Shown one piece after another: positions 28,254-37,810 of a stretch of DNA of 54,881 bases; position 1 is the stretch's first letter, and each line of letters opens with the position of its first letter. The notes below the pieces were generated by a model. It had not been told where the DNA came from and searched no databases. It saw nothing but the letters and a program-made list of their open reading frames with translations. Origin of the DNA: Actinomycetota bacterium (GTDB taxonomy: Bacteria > Actinomycetota > Aquicultoria > Aquicultorales > JAMCWL01); NCBI GenBank assembly GCA_023481285.1, contig JAMCWL010000054.1, positions 1-54,881 on the forward strand. Reading direction: 5' to 3'. Both the position numbers and the translations under genes were made by a program.

Positions 28254-29387
28254 TTGACCAAGGTGATGCTCGTCTTTGGCGGTGGCGACGAGGGAGGCGG
28301 TCCCGCCTACCTGAAGAGCTTCCTTAAAAACCTCGACAAGAAGCGCTTCGAGGTGGTTTACGTCTCGCTGGGCCGCGATAGCCTCTCCAAAGAGCTTGAA
28401 GGTCACGTCTCTTCGGTCGAGATTCTTGAGGGTTGGCGAGGATCGCTCTTCCTCTCGGCGCTCGGCGTTTATCGGGCGCTAAAGATGTACAACCCGGATG
28501 TCATCCACACGCATGGCCTTCGCGCCAACCTTGCCGGAAGGCTTGCCGGGAGAGCGAAAGGAGTTCCGGTGGTTACGACCGTTCATTCCGCAATTTCCAG
28601 GGATTATGCGAATGCTTTAAAACAATTCTGGGCGCCCAGGATCGATAATCTGACGCTCTCCTTGACCGACAGGTTTATCGTGGTTTCTGAAGCTATTAAG
28701 GAAGACCTGGTCAACAGAGGGATGCCGCCCGAAAATATCTCGATCGTCTACAACGGAGTCGATATTCCGGGAGAGCGGCCGCCATCAAGTGACGGTAGAA
28801 CGCGGATTGGACTTTATGCCGAGCAATTTGTCGTAGGAACCGTCGCCAGATTGGAGCCAAATAAAGGGATTAAGTATCTCATAAGAGCAGCCAAGGAATT
28901 AAAGCCTAAGCTTGCCAACGTAAAGGTGGTCGTCATCGGGGCAGGAAGAGACAGGCAGGAGCTGGAGAGGGAGTCGGAGAGGCTTGGCCTGACGGACATC
29001 ATCGACTTTCTAGGTTTCCGGGAAGACGCGAGGTCGCTGATGACGTCCTTCGACGTTTTTACGCTGCCGTCACTGATGGAAGGGTTTGCACTCGTCGTCA
29101 TCGAGGCCATGGCCGCCGGCATCCCGGTGGTCGCATCGAAGGTCGGCGGAGTACCCGAAATCATTCAGGATGGTCGGAACGGCCTCCTTGTCGAGCCGGG
29201 CGACCCCCGGTCGCTTGCCGAGGCCATCTTTAAGCTCCAGGAATCACCCGATCTTAGAAGCATGATCGTGGCCGAGGCCTACAAGGACTTCAACGATAGG
29301 TTCACAACCGAACGATTTGTCACCGAAACGGAAAACGTTCTTGAAGAAACGGCGATGGCCGTTAGAAAGGGTATTGCCGTCCCTTAA
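28254..29387 (+). CDS. Glycosyltransferase family 4
   Basis: GGGDEGGGPAYLKSFLKNL; VVSEAIKEDLVNRGMPPENISIVYNGVD; PSLMEGFALVVIEAMAAGIPVVASKVGGVPEII. Confidence 0.92.
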   Translation: MTKVMLVFGGGDEGGGPAYLKSFLKNLDKKRFEVVYVSLGRDSLSKELEGHVSSVEILEGWRGSLFLSALGVYRALKMYNPDVIHTHGLRANLAGRLAGRAKGVPVVTTVHSAISRDYANALKQFWAPRIDNLTLSLTDRFIVVSEAIKEDLVNRGMPPENISIVYNGVDIPGERPPSSDGRTRIGLYAEQFVVGTVARLEPNKGIKYLIRAAKELKPKLANVKVVVIGAGRDRQELERESERLGLTDIIDFLGFREDARSLMTSFDVFTLPSLMEGFALVVIEAMAAGIPVVASKVGGVPEIIQDGRNGLLVEPGDPRSLAEAIFKLQESPDLRSMIVAEAYKDFNDRFTTERFVTETENVLEETAMAVRKGIAVP

Positions 29388-29527
29388 GGTTTCGAATCAT
29401 ACTCTCACGTAATCTATGAAAGTGTTAAGTGGTACCAGGTACCAAATCGGAGTAAGAAAATGCCCTTTTTCTAAGAAAAACCGCAGGTAGATAAAGTTTG
29501 CGGTGCCAGGCACCAGGAGGGTTAGGG

Positions 29528-30433
29528 ATGGATGCCTTCGATTACTCTAAAGACTTTGAAGAAGCAATCGAGCATTTTCATAGAGGAATGGAGGATTGGC
29601 CAAACTATCGGAACTACATTGAGGCCCATCTCGGCGGTCCGGATAGCCGCGTCGTCAATTTTGCAAATAGATTATGCCCCGAGATCGAATACCGTTGCGG
29701 GCGCATAAGGGATAGACGAGTATTGGATTTCGGCTGCGGTACGGGTGCCACGACGGTGGCCCTGGCGCAGTACTCCCGACACGTCTGCGCCTTTGACGTG
29801 GACGAGGAGAGCGTCGAGGTTTGCAGGCGTCGGTTGAGGGAGCATGGCCTGGAGAGCGTCGCGGAGCTCTATTTCGCCGATGACCTCGATGAGGTCAAAG
29901 ATTCGATGGGCTCTTTTGACCTGATACTGGTAAACGGCGTTCTTGAGCACATACCCCTGACAAAGACCGGGCTGAGAGGTAAAGTGGTGCGGTCCCTCTT
30001 TAATATGCTGAAAAGGCCGGGTTATCTATTTATAACCGAGACCCCCAACAGGCTCTGGCCCTTTGATTTTCACTCAACCCAGTTGCTTTGGATTCCCTGG
30101 ACGAGGGCCGGATCCGAGTGGTCGTATAAGAGGGCGATAAAGAAAGGTAGACATGCGGACGCTCCAAGGATAAGCAAAGGTCCTTTGGGCCTTGAAGAGG
30201 TTGGGGCCTGGGGGGCAACCTACTGGGAGATTATGCGCTATCTGAGGTCGGAGCAATTCGTATGCCTGAATAGAGTGCGGGGGCAAGATGATCATCTCGA
30301 TTACTCATCCCCCGAGAGTTGGAAACGGCGCCTCTTCGACTCCCTGATCTTTTGGTTCGCCGTCAAACTACTTCACGTGCCGATCACCGCTTTTGCGCCC
30401 AGTATCACCAATCTCGTCATTAAAAAGGTGTAG
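29528..30433 (+). CDS. SAM-dependent methyltransferase
   Basis: RVLDFGCGTGATTVALAQYSRHVCAFDVDEESVEV. Confidence 0.85.
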   Translation: MDAFDYSKDFEEAIEHFHRGMEDWPNYRNYIEAHLGGPDSRVVNFANRLCPEIEYRCGRIRDRRVLDFGCGTGATTVALAQYSRHVCAFDVDEESVEVCRRRLREHGLESVAELYFADDLDEVKDSMGSFDLILVNGVLEHIPLTKTGLRGKVVRSLFNMLKRPGYLFITETPNRLWPFDFHSTQLLWIPWTRAGSEWSYKRAIKKGRHADAPRISKGPLGLEEVGAWGATYWEIMRYLRSEQFVCLNRVRGQDDHLDYSSPESWKRRLFDSLIFWFAVKLLHVPITAFAPSITNLVIKKV

Positions 30434-30511
30434 ATTTGTCGGTTAGCCAAGAACAAGTCTAAACCTGAGGAAGAGGTCGAGTATCACCTGTATGAGCGGT
30501 AAGCTTTCCAT

Positions 30512-31747
30512 CTAGCCCCCTGCCGATTTGATAGCCTCCTCATAAAGAGCGCTAAAGAGGCGGGCGGCCGTCCCAGCGTCGTGGTTTTCCCGAGCATAAG
30601 CGCGCCCCTGCTCCCCGAGCTTTCCGGTGAGCTCCCGGTCGGCTGCCAGCTCAAGAATCCCTTTCGCCAGAGCGACCGGATCCTGCTCGGCAACGAAATA
30701 GCCGGTTTCACCATGAACGATCAATTGCTTAAACCCTCCGACGGGCGTCGTTATGAGCGGTTTGCCGCTCGCCATCACTTCGAGCGCGGCCACCGAGACG
30801 CCCTCCTCGGCCCGCTCATCGCTTATCGAGGGAATGACCACGAGATCCGAAAGGTAGTAGAGCTGGCTCATCTTGCCGTGGGCGACGCTTCCAAGGAAGC
30901 GGACATTCTTTCGTAAGCCCAATCCGGCGCTCTCTTTTTCAAGCTCACCCCTCAATTCGCCGTCGCCGGCGAAGAGCAGGAGGGCGTTCGGCAGCGCTCT
31001 TAAAATCTCCGGCATCGCCTTGAGCGCGTTATCGACCCCTTTAACTCTAGCCAGGCGACAGGGGCAGAGGATAATATAGGGTTCATCTTCAATCCCCCAA
31101 TCTTCCAGGAGCTTCTCCTTGGGCCAAGTCCGGGCGTAAGCATTGGGCTCGATGAAGTTGCTGATTACCGAGACCTTTTCGGCGGGGACGCCACGGCTCA
31201 AAACATGGTCCCGGCGACCGCTCTCAACGGCGACGATCCGGTCCGCCCTGTCGAGCGCTTTCCCTTCTTGACCCGTGAAGTATCTCTCCGGCCAGGTGCC
31301 CTCTCTTAATGAACCTATGCTCAAAAACTCGTATCGGAAGAGGCCATGGATGGTCAAGACGACCGGCAACCTCTGGAGAGGGTCATACTTGGCGACCGCG
31401 TTGACGGCGAAGGCATCTTGAGCGTTAACGAGATCATAGCGGCGGTGGGCTCTTCTGACGACCAGGAGGGCGAAGATCAAGAGCTTGCGGATCTCATGCG
31501 ACCAGACGAGACCCCAGCCCCTGGCAACGCGGTTGATTAGAAAGGAGGGGGCCTTTACCAGCAACCAGTAGAACCAGCGGGGGTAGCTCGAAACGGAGGC
31601 GAGCTCAACCCGATGGCCGGCTTTTTCAAGGGCGTCCGCGAGGATCGCCATATGCGTCGAGAGGCCACCGGCATGCGGATACTCAAAGGCGGTGGCGAGG
31701 AGCACCCTCGTCGATCGGCCACTCGCACTGCTTATCTCTTCGACCAC
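30512..31747 (-). CDS. Glycosyltransferase family 4
   Basis: AFEYPHAGGLSTHMAILADALEKAGHRVEL; VISNFIEPNAYA; SDERAEEGVSVAALEVMASGKPLITTPVGGFKQLI. Confidence 0.92.
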   Translation of the reverse strand: MVEEISSASGRSTRVLLATAFEYPHAGGLSTHMAILADALEKAGHRVELASVSSYPRWFYWLLVKAPSFLINRVARGWGLVWSHEIRKLLIFALLVVRRAHRRYDLVNAQDAFAVNAVAKYDPLQRLPVVLTIHGLFRYEFLSIGSLREGTWPERYFTGQEGKALDRADRIVAVESGRRDHVLSRGVPAEKVSVISNFIEPNAYARTWPKEKLLEDWGIEDEPYIILCPCRLARVKGVDNALKAMPEILRALPNALLLFAGDGELRGELEKESAGLGLRKNVRFLGSVAHGKMSQLYYLSDLVVIPSISDERAEEGVSVAALEVMASGKPLITTPVGGFKQLIVHGETGYFVAEQDPVALAKGILELAADRELTGKLGEQGRAYARENHDAGTAARLFSALYEEAIKSAGG

Positions 31748-32704
31748 TTAGACCACCAGCTCTATGTCTATCGGGAGCTCAGGTCCCCGGCCGGCCCTGA
31801 AAGAGCGGGCAAACCGGAAGAGCGCCGGGGAGATCGCGTGGAGTCGGATCGCCAAGCCTGCCTCAAACGAAGGGGCGCCCAATTCGGCCACCTGCCGGAA
31901 GGTCTCCCGGGCGGCGCCGTCGTCTCCAGAGAGCGACTGGACGATCCCCAGCTTGAAGAGGAGCTCAAGACGGCGGTGGGCGGCTATCTCCCTCTCTTCG
32001 TCATTCTCTTCAACCGACAGTATCTTATTATAGACATTGACAATGTCCTTGAGCATTCTTTCGGTGTTGGACGAGAGGCTCGAGGGGCGGCGTTTCCAAA
32101 CAGCAAGGGGCTCATCGATAAGGACCACCTCGAACTTCCCGGCGATGCGATACCAGAGATCGAAGTCGTCAGCCCCGTAAAAAGATTCGTCGAAAAAGCC
32201 AACCTCATCAAGGGCTCTCCTGCTTACCATCGCCCCGGCGGAGCAGATGAAATTATCTGCCAGAAGACGCTTGGTTATCCGGTCCCCCGTGCGGACGACC
32301 CTCCTCCAGCAGGCAATCCGATTTTCACCCTCCTGGACGTAGGTGTTCGCGGCCACAAGGCCGGCCTTAGGGTTGGCAAAGAAGGCTTCAACCCCGCGGC
32401 TTATCCTCTCGGGAAGCCAGAGGTCGTCCTGGTCGAGGAAGGCGACTAAATCGCCGTGAGAGGCGGCGACGCCGGCATTGCGGCTTGCCGCCACGCCCCT
32501 ATTCACCGGTCTCTCGATATACGTGATCCGTTCCCCATACTGGTGGAGCAACCCGGCGCTCTCGTCTGTCGAAGCGTCGTTGACGACGACCACCTCGAGC
32601 TTCGGATAGGTCTGGCTAAGGACGGATTCAAGCGTCTCGCAAATGTAGGCTGCTCCGTTGTAGACCGGAATTATCGCGCTTACGAGGGGCTCAAAGTCGT
32701 TCAC
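31748..32704 (-). CDS. Glycosyltransferase family 2 (copy 1)
   Basis: PLVSAIIPVYNGAAYICETLESVLSQTYPKLEVVVVNDASTDES; DLVAFLDQDDLW. Confidence 0.93.
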   Translation of the reverse strand: MNDFEPLVSAIIPVYNGAAYICETLESVLSQTYPKLEVVVVNDASTDESAGLLHQYGERITYIERPVNRGVAASRNAGVAASHGDLVAFLDQDDLWLPERISRGVEAFFANPKAGLVAANTYVQEGENRIACWRRVVRTGDRITKRLLADNFICSAGAMVSRRALDEVGFFDESFYGADDFDLWYRIAGKFEVVLIDEPLAVWKRRPSSLSSNTERMLKDIVNVYNKILSVEENDEEREIAAHRRLELLFKLGIVQSLSGDDGAARETFRQVAELGAPSFEAGLAIRLHAISPALFRFARSFRAGRGPELPIDIELVV

Positions 32705-32956
32705 TCTCTACTCCACCGGTAATCCCTCCGGCTTGGCTAGCGCCGGTCTTACTTGAGAATTTTAGCACATTTTGGTGTAGTAAGTTCTCACGCTTACCGA
32801 CACAGCTTGCCGACAAGAACCAAGGTGCTGGAGGCTAACCTTATAAATCATGACTGTTCGCAAAGCAAGCTATCCAGGCGATGCCAAGTTCGTCAAGTGG
32901 AAGCGAACCTACAAGAATATTCCATATTTAAAAATTCGACGCGTATATCTTCTAAT

Positions 32957-33919
32957 TTAGACCACCAAATCCAGACCGGTAAGGGTCTCTTGCGCTCGGC
33001 CTGCTCTCTTCGAGCGTACCCAGCGGAAGAGTGACGGTGAAATTGCATGAAGCTTTATCGCGATAGCGACCTCGAGGGATGGAGCGCCCTTCTTGGCAAC
33101 CAACCGGAATGTATGGCGGGCGGCCTCGTCGTCCCTGGCTATAGATTGCAGTATCCCCAGCTTAAAGCGGTACTCGCTCCGTCGTCTGGCCGCTATCTTC
33201 CGCTCATCCTCATGCTCCTCGATGGCGAGGACTTTGTCATAGAAGCGTACCACGTTCGCGACCATCCGCTCTGCGTTGGAAGAGAAGCTTGCTGAGCGGT
33301 AACGCCAGACGGTGAGCGGCTCTTCCAGTAGCACGATCTCGAAGCGGCGGGCGATCCGGTACCAGAGATCATAATCCTCGGCTGATGAGAACGATTCGTC
33401 GAAAACGCCTTCCGTATCCAATACGCTGCGACCGACCAACGTGCTCGACGTGCAGATGAAGTTCTCTTCAAGCAACCGCTGAGTCGGACGTTTTCCCGTG
33501 CGCTCGACCCTTGTCCAGGACACGACGCGGCTTCCGCTTCTTTCATCCTGGATCAGCGTGTTGGTGGCGACCAGGCCGGCCGCGGGGTGCTCACGAAAAG
33601 CCTCGACCCCCCTTGCGATCCGGTCGGGAAGCCAGAGGTCGTCCGAGTCGATAAAGGCGACCAGGTCGCCGCGCGAGGCGGCGATGCCGCTATTCCGACT
33701 TGCCGCCACGCCCCCGTTTATCGGCCTTTCGATGTATGTAATCCGGCCGGTGTAGGACTTAAGAACCAGAGCGGTCTTGTCGGTGGAAGCGTCATTGACG
33801 ACGACTATCTCCATATTCGGATAGGTCTGGCTGAGGACGGATTCAAGCGTCTCGCGGATGTAAGCGGCCCCGTTGTAGACGGGAATGATTGCGCTGACGA
33901 GAGGCGCCCTTTCAATCAT
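32957..33919 (-). CDS. Glycosyltransferase family 2 (copy 2, paralogue of 31748..32704)
   Basis: PLVSAIIPVYNGAAYIRETLESVLSQTYPNMEIVVVNDASTDKT; DLVAFIDSDDLW; ATG at 33919. Confidence 0.93.
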   Translation of the reverse strand: MIERAPLVSAIIPVYNGAAYIRETLESVLSQTYPNMEIVVVNDASTDKTALVLKSYTGRITYIERPINGGVAASRNSGIAASRGDLVAFIDSDDLWLPDRIARGVEAFREHPAAGLVATNTLIQDERSGSRVVSWTRVERTGKRPTQRLLEENFICTSSTLVGRSVLDTEGVFDESFSSAEDYDLWYRIARRFEIVLLEEPLTVWRYRSASFSSNAERMVANVVRFYDKVLAIEEHEDERKIAARRRSEYRFKLGILQSIARDDEAARHTFRLVAKKGAPSLEVAIAIKLHAISPSLFRWVRSKRAGRAQETLTGLDLVV

Positions 33920-34154
33920 TCGGCCCCCTGTCGCCACCCGACCGCTCATCAGGAAGCTCGTCGAAATTGTTGAGTTCGTCGAGGAGCTTCTTGACGTCTA
34001 TGCCGTGGGTCGCAGCCGCCTCGGCCACCGACTCGCCCTCGGCGATAGAGAAGGCGAGGCATCGCATTCCCCGGTCTATAAAGATATTCGCCGCTTTCGG
34101 ATTCAGCTCCATGGCCATCGCGACGGTCGTGTTCTCGGTGATCATTATCTCCAT
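33912..34154 (-). CDS. DUF1858-like small protein
   Basis: MEIMITENTTVAMAMELNPKAANIFIDRGMRCLAFSIAEGESVAEAAATHGIDVKKLLDELNNF; RBS GGAGGGATTACCG before ATG 34154. Confidence 0.7.
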   Translation of the reverse strand: MEIMITENTTVAMAMELNPKAANIFIDRGMRCLAFSIAEGESVAEAAATHGIDVKKLLDELNNFDELPDERSGGDRGPND

Positions 34155-34394
34155 CGGTAATCCCTCCGGCCCGGCCGGCGCCGGTCTCATTCGGGGAGAA
34201 TTTTAGCACATTTCGATGGATTAAGTTTTGAAGCTACCGCAAGGAGAATCTGGAGGGCTTGAGGCTACCTTTCTCGATTGTCTTTAAGGCGCCAGCAGGC
34301 TTCACGGAAAGAAGCTTTGCGATCCTTGATGAAGTAAAGCCCATATCAGAAGCACCTTCCTAGCGGTCAATTACGAAAAGGCCCAAGTTTTTTG

Positions 34395-34423
34395 TTGACA
34401 GGCGACGGCATAGTAAATATTAT
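34395..34423 (+). promoter_or_regulatory. Sigma70-type promoter for rrf2
   Basis: TTGACA (34395-34400), 17-bp spacer, TATTAT (34418-34423). Confidence 0.75.
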
Positions 34424-34453
34424 CAATTTAATCATCTTTGTAAGGAGGGTGAA

Positions 34454-34891
34454 ATGAAGCTCACCAGGAGAGCCGAGTACGCGATTCGCACCGCCGTCGA
34501 CCTTGCCTCACAGCCGCCCGGGCAATCGACTCTTTCCAGGGAGATCGCTGAGCGGCAGGAAATCCCGGCCAACTTCATGGTCCACGTCGTCGGCGATCTC
34601 GTCCGCACGAGAATCGTTCACGCGGCCAGAGGGAGCGGCGGAGGGGTCTCGCTCGCCATGCCGGCGTCCGAGATCAACGTTCGCCAGATCGTCGAGGCGG
34701 TCGAAGGACCGATAGCCCTGAACAAGTGCCTGCTGGGGCATGATTCTTGCGAGAGGCGCCCGGGCTGCCCGGTTGCCGCCGTATGGGAGCGCGCCCAGTC
34801 GAGCCTGGCCGGCGTATTGGAGGGAACGACGCTCGCCGATCTTGTCGCCGTCTCTACCGGAACTGCCGTTGATAAAGAGAGCGCTGGCTAA
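34454..34891 (+). CDS. Rrf2-family transcriptional regulator (probable Fe-S type)
   Basis: MKLTRRAEYAIRTAVDLA; VHAARGSGGGVSLAMPASEINVRQIVEAVEGPIALNKCLLGHDSCERRPGC (CX6CX5C). Confidence 0.9.
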   Translation: MKLTRRAEYAIRTAVDLASQPPGQSTLSREIAERQEIPANFMVHVVGDLVRTRIVHAARGSGGGVSLAMPASEINVRQIVEAVEGPIALNKCLLGHDSCERRPGCPVAAVWERAQSSLAGVLEGTTLADLVAVSTGTAVDKESAG

Positions 34892-35007
34892 GTTAGCTGG
34901 CAGGCATGAAAAGCATAAAGGCGCCCACCTGAAGAGAGATTTTACGCATGCATCCTGGGTCCTCAGCTTGAAAAGCGGTTTTTCAATCAGACTGGAGGGA
35001 ATATCGA

Positions 35008-36927
35008 ATGAGCACTGTAATCGATGGAACGGAGCAGGTCCCGTCAATCCACGAATCGACCGTCGAGATGTACCGGCATGTGAGAGAGCGAGGCATCGAC
35101 AACGTTTTCGACCGCTATAAGGCCCAGCAGCCCCAGTGCAGCTTCGGCATCCAGGGTATCTGCTGTCAGCTATGCAGCCATGGGCCCTGCCGGATAACGC
35201 CCAAAGCGCCGGCCGGCATCTGCGGGGCTGGTCCGGACATGATAGCCGCCCGGAACCTTCTGAGGCTTGCCGTCCACGGCGCCTCCGCCTACTCACACCA
35301 CCTGGAGGAGACGGCGAAAACTCTTAAAGCGACCGCCGAGGGTAAAACGCCCTTCAAAATCCAGAACGAGGCCAAGCTGCGGGAGGTCGCCGACGTTCTA
35401 GGCCTGGGCGATAACGGAAGCGTGGAGGAGCTGGCGGTCGGCGTCTCCAACGCGGTCATCTCAGAGCTCAGAAAATCGGCGGATGAGCCCCTCGCCCTCG
35501 TCGAGCTTTTCGCACCGGAGAGCCGCCTGAAGGTCTGGAGATCGCTCGGTATCTTGCCGGGCGGCGTCCACTCCGAGGTGCGGGACGCCCTCGTCAAGAC
35601 GATGTCCAATGTGAACAGCGATCCGGTCGACCTCCTTCTTACCGCGCTCAGGGTAGGAATAGCAACCGGATACATGGGGCTTGTCGCTACGATTACGCTC
35701 CAGGACATCCTCTTTGGCGCCCCGCAGATCGTCGAGAGCCAAGCCGATCTTGGCGTCATCGATCCGGCTTACGTCAATATCGTGGCCCACGGCCACCTTC
35801 CCTTCGTCGGCACCGCAGTCCTGGCCGCTCTCGACAACGAGGAGTTCAACCAACTTGCGAAGGCGGCCGGTGCGGCCGGCATACGGGTTTACGGCTCCAT
35901 GTGTACCGGCCAGGAGCTGTTACAGCGCTCCGGAACCAGCGCCAAGGGTTTTGCCGGCCAGACGGGAAACTGGCTGAACCAGGAGTTTCTCGTCGCCACC
36001 GGCGCGGTCGACCTTATGATGCTCGACCTTAACTGCACGATTCCGGGGCTCAAAGACGTGGCGGCAAGATTCCACACCAGGCTGGTGCCGGTCAACAAGA
36101 TGGTGCGCCTTCCCGGAATTCCCGCCGGCAGGGATTATGAACCCGAGACGGTCGGCCAACTCGCGAGAGAGCTCCTCGAAGAGGCCATTGAGGCGTTCAA
36201 GGAGAGAAGCGGGGATATTCACATACCGCCTCACCGGGCGAGGATCGTGGCCGGTGCCGGCGTCGAGTCGATTCTTGGAGCGCTGGGAGGCTCCCTGGAG
36301 CCCCTCCTCGAAGCGATAAAGTCCGGACAAATCCGGGGGATCGCCGCCGTTGTCGGCTGCACGACCTGCCGCGACGTTCATGACCGGCCGAGCGTAACGA
36401 TAGCGAAAGAGCTAATAGCGAACGACGTCCTCGTCATCTCGGCTGGCTGCTCTTCCAGCGCGATGGCCACCGAAGCGCTGATGGACCCGGCGACGGCCGA
36501 CATTGCCGGCCCCGGCCTGGCGGCCGTCTGCAAATCACTCGGCATACCCCCCGTTCTAAACTTCGGCAGTTGCGTCGATATCGGCCGGATCGGTGTTGCC
36601 GTCAGCGCCATCGCCGCCGCCCTCGGCGTCGATCCGAGCGCCCTTCCGGTAGCGGCATCGGCGCCCGAGTACCTGGAGCAGAAAGCGGTCGCGGACGGTC
36701 TTTTCGCCGTCGCCTTCGGGCTTCTTCTTCACCTTTCACCTGCGCCGCCGGTGGCCGGCGCTCCACTCGTCGCCGAGATCCTCACCGGTGAGGTCGAAAA
36801 ACTTACCGGGGGCAAGGTTGCCATAGAGACAGATCCGATACAAGCAGCCGAGCTTATTCTGAAGCATTTAGAGGGCAAGCGAGCGGGACTCGGTCTTACC
36901 ACCAATCTTGAAAAGGAGATGGCTTGA
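35008..36927 (+). CDS. cooS: Anaerobic Ni-Fe carbon monoxide dehydrogenase catalytic subunit
   Basis: QPQCSFGIQGICCQLCSHGPCRITPKAPAGICGAGPDMIAARNLLR; GCTTCRDVHD; PVLNFGSCVDIGRIGV. Confidence 0.95.
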   Translation: MSTVIDGTEQVPSIHESTVEMYRHVRERGIDNVFDRYKAQQPQCSFGIQGICCQLCSHGPCRITPKAPAGICGAGPDMIAARNLLRLAVHGASAYSHHLEETAKTLKATAEGKTPFKIQNEAKLREVADVLGLGDNGSVEELAVGVSNAVISELRKSADEPLALVELFAPESRLKVWRSLGILPGGVHSEVRDALVKTMSNVNSDPVDLLLTALRVGIATGYMGLVATITLQDILFGAPQIVESQADLGVIDPAYVNIVAHGHLPFVGTAVLAALDNEEFNQLAKAAGAAGIRVYGSMCTGQELLQRSGTSAKGFAGQTGNWLNQEFLVATGAVDLMMLDLNCTIPGLKDVAARFHTRLVPVNKMVRLPGIPAGRDYEPETVGQLARELLEEAIEAFKERSGDIHIPPHRARIVAGAGVESILGALGGSLEPLLEAIKSGQIRGIAAVVGCTTCRDVHDRPSVTIAKELIANDVLVISAGCSSSAMATEALMDPATADIAGPGLAAVCKSLGIPPVLNFGSCVDIGRIGVAVSAIAAALGVDPSALPVAASAPEYLEQKAVADGLFAVAFGLLLHLSPAPPVAGAPLVAEILTGEVEKLTGGKVAIETDPIQAAELILKHLEGKRAGLGLTTNLEKEMA

Positions 36928-37709
36928 GGCCTCTCTCCTCAAAAAGGGCGATGGTCTTAATAGCCCTCCTTTTCACGATAGCTTTTGCTGTGGTCGCCTG
37001 GGCATACTACTCCGGGGAGAAGAGGCCGCCCGTACCCAAGGGGGGTGATTCTCCCCAGGTGGGCTACTCCCCAAGCCCACTTGCCTCAACGGGCTCGCCC
37101 AATTCAACGGCGCCGAAGTTCAGTTGCAACGAGCCGTGTCACAGTAAAAACCAGGCGATCGTACGGATGCACGACGCGACAAGGCGCAAGGGCTGCATGA
37201 ATTGCCACCGCCCGGGTGAAAATCTGATCGGCGGAGGCGCCGCAAAATCTTCAGCGGAAGAGCTCGCCGGACGCAAGGCGAGCGATCCAAATTGCATCGA
37301 CTGCCATAAAACCGGCGGTCTTGCCAGCCAATCCGCGTCGGTCAAGGGCCGGATAGTCCCGGCAAAGAGGGTCGGCGGCTTGTTCTGCCCCAAATGCGCG
37401 GTCAGCATCAACCCGGCTGAAAACGCCGCTTGCGGTAAGTGCGGAGGCCGGATCACGCGGCTCAATGGCGGCTGGCGCTGCTCGATCTGCGGGCCACTGG
37501 TTGACGTCGACGAGATTGTCAAACTCTCCAGGGAAAAGCCGAGCAATGAGGTTTGTGCTCTATGTCATCGAAAAGACGACGAGCTCAAAGTCGAGCACAT
37601 CAAGGTCGCTTCCGGTGAGAATTGGGCCGACCAGATAACCAACTGCCTGGGTTGTCACAAGTCACACGATAAGTGCAGTGGATGCCACTTCGGACCCAAC
37701 AAGCAATAA
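36924..37709 (+). CDS. Membrane-anchored multiheme cytochrome with internal CxxC (zinc-ribbon/rubredoxin-knuckle-like) insert
   Basis: TM anchor; CNEPCH, CMNCH, CIDCH, then CPKC-CGKC-CSIC, then CALCH, CLGCH, CSGCH; TTG start overlaps the cooS stop (TTGA). Confidence 0.85.
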   Translation: MRPLSSKRAMVLIALLFTIAFAVVAWAYYSGEKRPPVPKGGDSPQVGYSPSPLASTGSPNSTAPKFSCNEPCHSKNQAIVRMHDATRRKGCMNCHRPGENLIGGGAAKSSAEELAGRKASDPNCIDCHKTGGLASQSASVKGRIVPAKRVGGLFCPKCAVSINPAENAACGKCGGRITRLNGGWRCSICGPLVDVDEIVKLSREKPSNEVCALCHRKDDELKVEHIKVASGENWADQITNCLGCHKSHDKCSGCHFGPNKQ

Positions 37710-37810
37710 GCCAACAGAGAATAAACAAGGAAACATGTTAGTCGAATGCTCGGCACGTTTATGCGCTTCCCGGTTGAGGCAAATCCCTTGTTGGACGACG
37801 CTCAACGGAG

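Noticed and set aside
31613-32449. 278-aa plus-strand ORF opposite glycosyltransferase genes
   Set aside because: Shadow ORF; the minus frame encodes a GT2 with canonical motifs.
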